The position numbers were made by a program, and so were the translations under genes. A stretch of 64,000 bases of DNA, from assembly GCA_963697805.1 (NCBI GenBank), contig CAVOPB010000002.1, positions 930,001-994,000 on the forward strand, read 5' to 3'. Below the pieces are notes generated by a model. That model was given only the letters and a program-made list of their open reading frames with translations, was not told the origin of the DNA and searched no databases. Of this stretch, positions 39,787-48,200 are shown in pieces; position 1 is the first letter of the stretch, and the number at the start of each line of letters is the position of its first letter. The stretch comes from VRUE01 sp963697805. Its GTDB lineage: Bacteria > Actinomycetota > Thermoleophilia > Solirubrobacterales > 70-9.

Positions 39787-41547
39787 CTAGGCCTCGGCCT
39801 CAGCCGGGCTGCGCTCGGGAAGCGACCAGACCTGCAACGGCATCTCCCGGCCGCGGACCTCGAGCTCGCCGACGTTGACCAGCTCCAGCTCGGGCCGCAC
39901 CCGTGCCTCCTTCGTCGAGTCGGAGATGAAGACCGAGTGCTCGGTGCCTTTCGTCATCCCCTCGAGTCGGGAGGCGGTGTTGGTGGTGTCCCCGATCGTC
40001 GTGTATTCCCGCCGCCGCTCGGAGCCGACCTGGCCCGACATCACGTCGCCTGTGTTGAGCCCGATCCCCATCTGGAAACCCTCGCCGTGCCCCGACTCCT
40101 GCATCCAGCGGCAGAAGGCCGGCAGCCGCACCTCGAGCATCTCGCGGGCGGCGGCGATCGCCCGGTCGGCGTGGTCGGGCTGCTCGAGCGGCGCCCCGAA
40201 CACAGCCATGATCCCGTCGCCGATGTAGGAGACGAGGGTGCCGCCGTGGTCCATGATCGCGTCGGTCATCTCGCCGAGGTAGACATTCAGGACTTCGACG
40301 ACCTCCGACGGCTCGCGCGACTCCGAGTAGCTGGTGAAGCCGCGCAGATCGCTGAACAGAACGGTCGATTCGCGCCGCACCCCGCCGAGCTGCAGCTCGC
40401 CTTCGCCTTCGGAGAGGACCTGGTCGACGACGTCCTCGGGGACGAAGCGCGAGAACGTGAAGCGGACCCGCTGGCGCTCGAAGGCCGCGAGCAGGTAGTG
40501 GACGGTGAGTGTGCCGACGGCTCCGACGGCAAGAGCGAGCAGGGGGCAGACGATCGCGACGATCCAGCCGGTGTTGAAAACGAGCTGGGCGACGGCGACG
40601 AAGATCGCGGCCGCTGCCAACGACATGAAGATCGCCATCACCGGCCGCAGGAAGTACCCGGCCAGCGGCCCGATCGCGGCCAGCAGGAGGATCAGGAAAA
40701 CGTTCAGCCAGCCCGGGGCCGAGCGCAGCGGGATCCCGTCGAGGACGGTGGCGATCGCGTTCGCCTGGACCTCGGCGCCCGGCATCAGTTCGCCTCCGTA
40801 GGGGGTCTGCTTTACATCCTGGAGCACCGGCGAGGTGGCGCCGACGACGACGATCTTCCCCTTCAGCAGGTCCGGGTTGACCCTCCCGTAGAGGACGTCG
40901 ACGTAGGAGTAGGTCGGGATCGTCTGCGGCGGCCCCGCGTAATCGATCCAGGCTTCGTTGGACTCGAAGCCATCGTCTTCGATGAATTCGCCCTTGCCGA
41001 CTTCGGCGGCGGCGACGGCGAAGCTTTCGAGGTTCTGGAGCGCGTAGGGAATCTGCCTGACGGTCCCGTCCGAGTCCGGGACGTAGAGGGTGTTGCCGGC
41101 GCGGGCGCCGATCCGGCGCAGGACCGCGTTGCCGCCGAAGATCCGGTGCTTCCCCTGGCTGCTGACTTCGCTCGTCGCGAGGACCACGTCGCCGGCTCGC
41201 TGCACCGCTTCCACCAGTTCGTTGTCTTCGCGAGGGTTGCTCGCCTCGGTGAACTGGATGTCATAGGCGATCGCCTTGGCGCCGTCCTTGGCGAGGCGGT
41301 TGATCAGGCGCGCGTGAAAGCGGCGCGGGAAGGGCCAATGCAGTGCCAGTTCGCTGAAGGTCTTGTCGTCGATCCCGACGACCGCGACTTCCGGCGACGG
41401 TTCCTGGTCGCCGCGGACCGAGAACCTGGTGTCGACGCTCCCGAGTTCGAGCCCGTGCAGGAGGCCCCCCGCATAGCAGCCGATGCCGATCGCCGCGGCG
41501 ACGGCAGCGACGGCGGCAAAGGCGACAACTCCCCGCCGCGACGACAT
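39787..41547 (-). CDS. CHASE2-domain class III adenylate/guanylate cyclase
   Basis: 586 residues. TM1 (8-28), an extracytoplasmic CHASE2 sensor (about 35-275, VAVVGIDDKTFSELALHWPF, KIVVVGATSPVLQDVKQTP), three close spans (about 278-350), then a class III cyclase domain (about 385-560). Metal Asp residues are in LFSDLRGFTS and SYIGDGIMAVFGAP, and YTTIGDTTNTASRLE is intact. The Lys that usually precedes IGD and reads adenine is Ser-Tyr here (TLVSYIGD), so base specificity is uncertain. It starts three bases after the RCC1/FecR gene, a pairing of FecR and CHASE2 proteins seen elsewhere. Confidence 0.88.
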   Translation of the reverse strand: MSSRRGVVAFAAVAAVAAAIGIGCYAGGLLHGLELGSVDTRFSVRGDQEPSPEVAVVGIDDKTFSELALHWPFPRRFHARLINRLAKDGAKAIAYDIQFTEASNPREDNELVEAVQRAGDVVLATSEVSSQGKHRIFGGNAVLRRIGARAGNTLYVPDSDGTVRQIPYALQNLESFAVAAAEVGKGEFIEDDGFESNEAWIDYAGPPQTIPTYSYVDVLYGRVNPDLLKGKIVVVGATSPVLQDVKQTPYGGELMPGAEVQANAIATVLDGIPLRSAPGWLNVFLILLLAAIGPLAGYFLRPVMAIFMSLAAAAIFVAVAQLVFNTGWIVAIVCPLLALAVGAVGTLTVHYLLAAFERQRVRFTFSRFVPEDVVDQVLSEGEGELQLGGVRRESTVLFSDLRGFTSYSESREPSEVVEVLNVYLGEMTDAIMDHGGTLVSYIGDGIMAVFGAPLEQPDHADRAIAAAREMLEVRLPAFCRWMQESGHGEGFQMGIGLNTGDVMSGQVGSERRREYTTIGDTTNTASRLEGMTKGTEHSVFISDSTKEARVRPELELVNVGELEVRGREMPLQVWSLPERSPAEAEA

Positions 41548-41550
41548 CGG

Positions 41551-43641
41551 CTATCGGAGCCGGAGGAAGGGCGCTTTCGCGACGTAGCGCTTGCCGGGAG
41601 TGATGATTGTCGAGATCCCCTTGATGAAGTCGCGGACCTTGACCTTACCTTCTTTGACTTCGAAGACCGAGGACAGGTCGCAGCGATCGACGACCAGCCA
41701 GGTCGTGCCGAGGACGCTGGCCGAGCCGTAGTTGCCGACCGTCTTGAAGTTGCCGCTGCCGGCGCCCCAGAGCTTGCGGCCGCCACCGCGACCGCGAAGG
41801 AAGTTGCGGCCAGCGCTGGAACCCTTGGCGCCGGCGCGTTTCTCGCACCGCAGGCGCCCGCCGAGGGTCGCGACGGCTTCCTGTTCGTCGCCGGGGCTCT
41901 GGTCGATCTCGAAGGTCCCGCCCCAGAAGTAGGCCGACTGGGTGACGCCGCTGCTGCCCCGCGACGCGGTCAGGGCAACGGTTCCGCTGTCGGTGTCCAG
42001 TTCGCAGCCGACCGGGATCTGTTCGGCCGCGGAGATCGTTCTGAAGTCGCTGTCCCCCGGGCACCTGACCCTGACGACCCCGCTGGCGGTGTCGACGTTG
42101 ACGCTCTGCCCGGCGACGGGGGGTGGGATACCGGGGCCCGGTTGTGTCTTCAGGCCGAGGACGGAACTCTGGACCGGGGTGGGCCCGAGCTCGTTGGTGG
42201 CGGCGACCCGGTAGGCGTACTGGGTGTCCGGCGCGAGGCCGGCGATGTTGGCGCTGAGGCCTTTCTGGGTGACGGCGGCGGCGATCGTTTTCGCCGGAGT
42301 GTGGGTCGCGCTCTGCGGCGACGCGGCCGGCCAGTATTCGAACCAGGCCTCGGCCGGGAGGTTGCGGGGGTTGACCTTGGCGCTGAGGACCGCGGTGCTC
42401 GAGGTGACGCCCTGAGCGCCTTCGGCGCCGACGATCGGCGTCCCGACAACCTCGAGCGAGGTCGCCTGCGAGGTGTCCTCGGTGACGCCGTTGCTGGCCG
42501 TCACGGTGAAGTTGAAGTCGCCGGCGGTAGTCGGGGAGCCGGAGAGCTCGCCGTCGCTGCTGAGGTGGAGGCCGCCCGGCAGATTCCCCCCGGTGACCTC
42601 GAACTGCGGGCCCGGGGACTGGGTCGTCGTCCGGAAGGCGTAGGAGTAGTCGTCGCCGATCACGCCCCGGGGCAGCTCGGCAGGCGCAATCTGCGGCCGG
42701 GACTGCCCATGGGAGTTGTCGCCCCAGCAGACGGACTCGCCGGTCGTCCGTACGGCGCAGGTGTGGGCGCCGCCGGCGGAGACCGAGACGAACTCGCCGT
42801 CGGGGATTCCGTCGAGCTGGCCGGAGCTGTCGTCGCCCCAGCAGGCGAGGGTGCCGTCGGTCCGGATCGCGCAGGTGTGGGTGGCGCCGGCGGAGACCGA
42901 GACGAACTCGCCGTCGGGGATTCCGTCGAGCTGGCCGGAGCTGTCGTCGCCCCAGCAGGTGAGGGTGCCGTCGGTCCGGATCGCGCAGGAGTGGGCGCCT
43001 CCCGAGGTGACCGCGTCGTACTTGAGCCAGTGCCGGTGCGGGTGCCAGTAGCCCCACCACCAATGCCAGTCGACGGTGTAGCGCGGGGCGTCGCTGACCT
43101 GGCCGGAGCTGTCGTCGCCCCAGCATTTGAGTGTCCCGGCGCTCCGCAGCGCACAGGTGTGGGCGCCGCCGGCCGCGACCGAGGCGAACGTGCCCCACTT
43201 CGTGGTGGGTATTTCGTCGAGCTGGCCGGAGCTGTCGTCGCCCCAGCAGGCGAGCGTTCCGTCGGCAGTGCGGATCGCGCAGGTGTGGGCGCCGCCGGAG
43301 GAGACCGCCTGGAATGCGCCGGTCGGGATCTGGTCGGGCTGGGTCGCGGCGTCATCGCCCCAGCAGGCCAGGGTTCCGTCGGCGGCGATCGCGCAGGTGT
43401 GCATGCCACCCGCGGAGACCGCGATGAACGGGCCGCTGGGCACCTCGCTCACCTGGCCGGAGGAGTCGTCGCCCCAGCAGGCGAGGTTGCTGCTGATGTC
43501 AAGGGCGCAGGTGTGCGTGCCACCGGCGGAGATCGAAGGCGTCGAGAGCTCAGCGGGCGCGCTGGAGGAAAACGGCAGAGCGACGATCAGGGTGGCCGAG
43601 AGCACGGCGAGCAGCGCCAGTCGGCGGACGGCACCGCTCAA
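41551..43641 (-). CDS. Secreted RCC1-repeat / Ig-like / FecR-domain protein
   Basis: 696 residues from TTG 43641. A signal peptide (1-31) is followed by seven RCC1-type repeats (about 35-300) on the theme SAGGxHTCAIRTDGTLACWG. A Trp/His-rich insert interrupts the fifth (VDWHWWWGYWHPHRHW). Then come a putative-Ig domain (GGNLPGGLHLSSDGELSGSP), an Fn3-like domain (AEAWFEYWPA...LAPDTQYAYRVAA) and a C-terminal FecR-like region (VDTASGVVRVR...FEVKEGKVKVRDF). It is the first gene of a unit with the CHASE2 cyclase and DUF3307, and may present a periplasmic or cell-surface signal to CHASE2. Confidence 0.83.
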   Translation of the reverse strand: MSGAVRRLALLAVLSATLIVALPFSSSAPAELSTPSISAGGTHTCALDISSNLACWGDDSSGQVSEVPSGPFIAVSAGGMHTCAIAADGTLACWGDDAATQPDQIPTGAFQAVSSGGAHTCAIRTADGTLACWGDDSSGQLDEIPTTKWGTFASVAAGGAHTCALRSAGTLKCWGDDSSGQVSDAPRYTVDWHWWWGYWHPHRHWLKYDAVTSGGAHSCAIRTDGTLTCWGDDSSGQLDGIPDGEFVSVSAGATHTCAIRTDGTLACWGDDSSGQLDGIPDGEFVSVSAGGAHTCAVRTTGESVCWGDNSHGQSRPQIAPAELPRGVIGDDYSYAFRTTTQSPGPQFEVTGGNLPGGLHLSSDGELSGSPTTAGDFNFTVTASNGVTEDTSQATSLEVVGTPIVGAEGAQGVTSSTAVLSAKVNPRNLPAEAWFEYWPAASPQSATHTPAKTIAAAVTQKGLSANIAGLAPDTQYAYRVAATNELGPTPVQSSVLGLKTQPGPGIPPPVAGQSVNVDTASGVVRVRCPGDSDFRTISAAEQIPVGCELDTDSGTVALTASRGSSGVTQSAYFWGGTFEIDQSPGDEQEAVATLGGRLRCEKRAGAKGSSAGRNFLRGRGGGRKLWGAGSGNFKTVGNYGSASVLGTTWLVVDRCDLSSVFEVKEGKVKVRDFIKGISTIITPGKRYVAKAPFLRLR
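42781..43008 (-). repeat. Two near-identical 114-bp tandem repeats in the RCC1 region
   Basis: The block beginning GACCGAGACGAACTCGCCGT recurs at 42781 and 42895, 114 bases (38 codons) apart, with only a few differences over most of its length. The other RCC1 units are more diverged, so this pair is a recent duplication. Confidence 0.75.
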
Positions 43642-43760
43642 TACTTCGTTCCTGGGCGGTCACTCCGCTTCATCGGCCGACCTTACCAACACATGTATGG
43701 CTTTGGAATGAGGATTTTCGGTAATTCAGGGGCTCGCAGGGACTTGACTTCTCTGGTTAG

Positions 43761-43780
43761 ATACGAACATACGTTCGTAT
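43761..43780. promoter_or_regulatory. LexA (SOS) box overlapping the imuB start
   Basis: ATACGAAC-ATAC-GTTCGTAT has perfect 8-base arms and contains CGAAC-N4-GTTCG, the LexA/DinR box of Gram-positive bacteria. Its last two bases are part of the imuB ATG (43779). TTGACT (43744-43749) may be a -35 with the -10 inside the box. LexA would therefore cover the promoter and start, giving tight SOS control of imuB and dnaE2. Confidence 0.85.
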
Positions 43781-44960
43781 GATCGCCTGCGTCCTCATCC
43801 CCCGCTTTTCGCTCCGGGTCGCCTGCCCCGACCGGCTCGATGAGGCGGTCGCGCTGGCGCCGCCGGCGGGCGGTCGCCAGGTGGTCGGTGAGGCCTCCGC
43901 CGCCGCCACGGCTGACGGCGTCGAGGCAGGGATGCCCCTCTCCGAGGCACTCGCCCGCTGCCCCTCGCTGCGGCTGGTCCCGTCCGACCCCGTCGGCGTC
44001 GCCGAGCGCTGGGATCGGTTGCTGGAGCGGCTCGAGGGGATCGGCGCCGCGGTCGAGTCCGAGCGCCCCGGCGGGGCCTTCTTCGAGGTCGACGGGCTGC
44101 TCGGGATCCACGGTGGCGACCTCGAGGGGGTGGTCGCGGCGGTGCGCGAGGTGGTGCCGGTGCCGGTCCTGATCGCGGTCGCCCCCAACCGCTTCGTCGC
44201 CCTCGCCGCCGCCGGCCGCGAGGTGGTCGTCCCCCGCCGCGCGCTCGGCCGGTTCCTCTCGCCGCTGCCGGTCGCGACGCTTGCGGCCGGGCTCGGCCCG
44301 GACGAGCCGGGGGCGAGGGATCTGGTCGGAGCGCTGAGGCGGCTCGGCCTCGGCACCCTCGGCAGGCTGGCGGAGCTCACGCCCGACCAGGTCGCCGACC
44401 GCTTCGGCCCGCTCGGCCTGCGGGCTCTGCGCCTCGCCCGCGGCGAGGACACGCCGCTCCGCCCGCGCTGCCCGCGCGAGGAGCTGGTCGCGGAGATCGA
44501 GCTGCCCGAGGGGGCGGCGGGGTCGCAGCTCGGACGCGCCCTGGAGCTGCTCGTTGACCGGCTCCTCGCCGCCCGGGATCGGCGCGAGAGGACGGTGCTG
44601 GCGCTGCGCCTCTCCGCCCGGCTCGAGGGCGGCGGCAGCTGGAGCGTCGAGCAGGGCCTCGGCCGGCCGACGGCGTCGGCCCGGGTGATCGGCTCGCTGC
44701 TGGCCCCGCGGCTCGAGGCGCTGCCCGAGCCGGCGAGCGTGCTGCGGCTGCGGGCGCTCGCCCTCGGGCCGCGGGCCGCCGACCAGCTCGAGCTCGCCCT
44801 CGGCGGGCGCGAGCCGCGGCGCGGGCGGCTGGCGGCGGCGGTGCGGGAGGTGAGGACGGCGGCCGGCGCCGAGGCGCTGCTGAAGGCGATCGACGTCGAC
44901 CCCGGCTCCCGCGTCCCCGAGCGCCGGGTGCTGCTGACGCCCTTCTTCCCGGAGTCATGA
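43779..44960 (+). CDS. imuB: ImuB-like Y-family polymerase homologue (mutasome adaptor)
   Basis: 393 residues, Y-family fold without visible catalytic carboxylates. The N-terminal strand reads MIACVLIPRFSL where active polymerases have an Asp, and FFEVDGLLGIHGG stands in for the SxDE motif. This matches ImuB, the catalytically dead adaptor that links DnaE2 to the sliding clamp. QLELALGG near residue 335 could be a clamp-binding motif. It is shorter than many ImuB proteins (about 500). A LexA box overlaps the start. DUF6504 and dnaE2 follow with ATGA-type overlaps. No imuA is seen. Confidence 0.87.
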   Translation: MIACVLIPRFSLRVACPDRLDEAVALAPPAGGRQVVGEASAAATADGVEAGMPLSEALARCPSLRLVPSDPVGVAERWDRLLERLEGIGAAVESERPGGAFFEVDGLLGIHGGDLEGVVAAVREVVPVPVLIAVAPNRFVALAAAGREVVVPRRALGRFLSPLPVATLAAGLGPDEPGARDLVGALRRLGLGTLGRLAELTPDQVADRFGPLGLRALRLARGEDTPLRPRCPREELVAEIELPEGAAGSQLGRALELLVDRLLAARDRRERTVLALRLSARLEGGGSWSVEQGLGRPTASARVIGSLLAPRLEALPEPASVLRLRALALGPRAADQLELALGGREPRRGRLAAAVREVRTAAGAEALLKAIDVDPGSRVPERRVLLTPFFPES

Positions 44961-45208
44961 GCGCGGAGCGGGCACACCGCGTCTACGCCCCGCGGAGCGC
45001 CGCGGTCGAGGCGGGCGAGGACGGCGCCCCGCGCGCGCTCGCCGGGACGGCGGTCGAGGCGATCCGCGAGGAGTGGGTCGTCGAGGACCGCTGGTGGACC
45101 GCCGAGCCGCTGCGCCGCCACTACTACGAGCTCGTCCTCGCCGACGGCCGCAGCGCGACCGTCTTCCGCGACATGCGGACCGGGCGCTGGCACCGACAGC
45201 AGGCGTGA
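44957..45208 (+). CDS. DUF6504-like small protein between imuB and dnaE2
   Basis: 83 residues: EAIREEWVVEDRWWTAEPLRRHYYELVLADGRSATVFRDMRTGRWHRQ. It resembles the small DUF6504 proteins encoded beside imuB in actinobacteria; function unproven. Its aromatic/basic surface suggests a protein or DNA contact in the mutasome. It starts at ATG 44957 over the imuB stop and ends over the dnaE2 ATG, so the three genes are translated as a unit and should be SOS-induced together. Its first 17 bases resemble the start of the 68-bp repeat. Confidence 0.75.
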   Translation: MSAERAHRVYAPRSAAVEAGEDGAPRALAGTAVEAIREEWVVEDRWWTAEPLRRHYYELVLADGRSATVFRDMRTGRWHRQQA

Positions 45209-48200
45209 TGGCGCCGACCGCGCCCTACGTCGAGCTGCACGCTCACTCCGCCTTCTCCTTCCTCGACGGCGCCTCGACGCCGACCGAGCTCGCCGCCGCC
45301 GCCGCCGCGCTCGGCTACCCCGCGATCGCCCTCACCGACCACGACGGCGTCTGGGGGTCGATGGAGTTCGCCCACGCCTGTGGGGGCCTGGGGGTGCGGC
45401 CGATCACCGGCGCCGAGCTGACGGTCGCGCTTGGCAACAACTGCTCGCGCTTCGCTCGCGGCGCGAACAGTCAGAGTTCGACGCTTGCTCGCTCCGCGCT
45501 CGAGCCCGGGCTCGCCCACCTGACCCTGCTGGTCGAGACCGCCGCCGGCTACCGGAACCTCTGCCGCCTCCTGACCGCCGCCCACTCCCACACCCGTGAC
45601 GGCCCGGGGCGCCGGGCCGGGCAGCCGTGGGTGGGCCTGGAGCGGGTGAAGGAGCACGCCGAGGGCCTGATCTGCCTCACCGGCTGTGCCCGCGACGGCG
45701 TGCTCGCCGGCCGCTGGGAGCGCGGCGAGCGCCCGCGGGCGGCGGCGCTCGGCGGCGAGCTGCTGGAGGCCTTCGGGGCCGAGCGCCTGCGGGTGGAGCT
45801 GCAGCGGCCCTACGAGCGCCACGATCGCGCCCGCAACCGCTGGCTGGCGGGGCTGGCGGGGAGATTGGGGGTGCCCTGCGTCGCGAGCGGGAACGTCCAC
45901 TGCCACCGCCGCTCCCGCGCCCGCCTGCAGGACGCGTTCGTCGCGGTCCGCAGCGGCGCCGGGCTGGAGGAGACGGAGCCGCTTCGGCGCGGCAACTCGA
46001 GCGCCGCCCTCGCCTCGCCGGAGGGGATGGCGCGCCGCTTCGCCGAGCACCCCGAGGCGGTGGCGGAGACGCTGCGGGTGGCGGAGCGGCTGCGCTTCGA
46101 CCTGACCGCCGAGCTCGGCTACCGCTATCCCGGCGCCGAGGACACCGGCGCCGACCGCAGGCTGGCCGAGGCCTGCCGGGCGCGGCTCGCCGATCGCTAC
46201 GCGGGCTCCACCCACCGGCGCGAGGCTGAGCGCCGGCTGGAGGAGGAGCTGGGGGTGATCCGCCACCTCGGCCTCTCGGGGTTCTTCCTCCTGCATCGCG
46301 ACCTGCTCGAGCTGGCGCGCGAGGTGGCGGTGCGGGTGCGGGGGCCGGGCTCGGCCCGGGCGGTGCTGCCGCCGGGGCGGGGGAGGGGCTCGAGCGTCAG
46401 CTCGATCGTCTGCTTTCTGACCGGGCTCTCCCACGTCGACCCGGTCAAGGCCGACCTCTTCGTCGCCCGCTTCCTCAACGAGGAGGTGTCCGCCATGCCC
46501 GACATCGACCTCGACTTCCCGCGCGACATCCGCGAGGTCCTGATTCCCGAGGTCCACCGCCGCTACGGCGCCGAGCGCTCGGCGCTGGTAGCCGCCTTCC
46601 CCACCTACCGCCCGCGGGGCGCGGTGCGCGACCTCGGCAAGGCCCTCGGGCTGCCGCCGGGGGAGATCGAGCGGGTGGCGCGGATGGTCGGCTTCCACGG
46701 CGAGGCCGGGGAGGTCGAGGGCCACGTGCGGGCCGCGGTCGGCCCCGAGCGCGCCGGCTCGCCCCGCTGGCTGGCGCTGGCGACGCTCTGCACCGAGGCG
46801 ATGGGCCTGCCCCGCCACCCCTCCCAGCACCCCGGCGGGATGGTGATCTCGACCATGCCGTTGATCGACGTCTGCCCGGTGGTGCCGGCGGCGATGGAAG
46901 GCCGCCAGACCGTCCAGTGGGACAAGGACTCCTGCGCCGACGCCGGCTTCCTCAAGATCGACCTGCTGGGGCTCGGGATGCTCTCGGCGGTCGAGCGCTG
47001 CGTCGTCGAGATCGAGCGGGTGCGGGGTGAGCGGGTCGACCTCTCGCGGATCCCCCATGACGATGCCGAGACCTTCGAGTCGATCCGGGCGGCGGAGACG
47101 ACCGGCGTCTTCCAGATCGAGAGCCGGGCCCAGATGCAGATGCTCCCCCGCACCCGGCCCGCCGACCTCGACGACCTCACCGTCCAGGTCGCCCTCGTCC
47201 GCCCCGGCCCGATCCAGGGCGGCGCCATCCATCCCTATCTAGAGCGCCGCAAGCGGCTGCGGGAGGACCCCTCCTTCGAGGTTCCCTACGAACACCCCCT
47301 GCTGGAGCCGGTCCTGCGGGAGACCCTGGGGACGATCGTCTTCCAGGAGCAGGTGATCGAGGTGGCGATGGAGCTGGCGGGCTTCTCCTCTTCGGAGGCC
47401 GAGGGGCTGCGCCGGGCGATGAGCCGCAAGCGCTCCGAGGAGGCGATTCGCGCTCATCACGAGCGCTTCGTCGCCGGGGCCGGGGAGCGCGGCGTGCCGG
47501 GCGAGGTCGCCGAGCGGGTCTGGCTCCAGATCCAGGGCTTCTCCGGCTTCGGGTTCCCGAAGGCGCACTCGGCGGCGTTCGGCCTGCTCGCCTACCAGTC
47601 GGCCTGGCTGCGGGTCCACTACGGCCCCGAGTTCCTCTGCGCGCTGCTGAACGAGCAGCCGATGGGCTTCTATCCGCCCGACTCGCTCGTCCATGAGGCG
47701 CAGCGGCGCGGGGTGCGGGTCGCGCCTCCCGACGCCGGGCGCAGCGACCTCCTCTGCGGGGTCGAGCGCGAGCGCGGCGGCCTGATCGTCCGCATCGGGC
47801 TCGGCTACGTCAAGGGGGTGCGCGAGGAGGAGATGGAGGCGCTCGTCGCCGAGCGCGAGCGCGGCGGCCCCTACACCGGCATCGCCGACCTCGCGACCCG
47901 CTCCGGCGCCGGCCGCGACGGGCTCGAGCGGCTGGCCTGGGCCGGCGCCCTCGACGGCCTGCCGCTGGGACGGCGCGAGGGCTACTGGCAGCTCGGCGTC
48001 GCGGGCGCCCCGCGGGCGGCCGGAGGGGGCCGGCAGCTGCCGCTCCCGCTCGAGCCGCCGCCGGCGCCCGAGCTCGAGGGACTCGACCGGTGGGAGACGA
48101 CGATCGAGAACTACCGCTCGACCGGGATGAACCTCGGCGAGCATCCGCTCGCGTTGCTGCGCGAGGGGCTCGGCGAGGGGGTCGTCCGCAGCTCCGAGCT

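Noticed and set aside
42781..43008. CRISPR-like spaced repeats
   Set aside because: The periodicity is 114 bases of continuous coding sequence for RCC1 blades, with no spacers and no cas genes.
39937..43782. A 1281-codon plus-strand open frame
   Set aside because: Antisense to the CHASE2 cyclase and RCC1/FecR genes. It lacks any protein motif and is explained by high third-position GC.
44957..44973. A third copy of the 68-bp repeat at the start of DUF6504
   Set aside because: Only about 16 of 17 bases match the unit's first bases and similarity then stops. It could be a remnant, but chance in GC-rich sequence is as likely.
45457..45473. CGAAC...GTTCG within the dnaE2 repeat as a second LexA box
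   Set aside because: The spacer is seven bases, not four, and it lies inside the coding sequence with no promoter.
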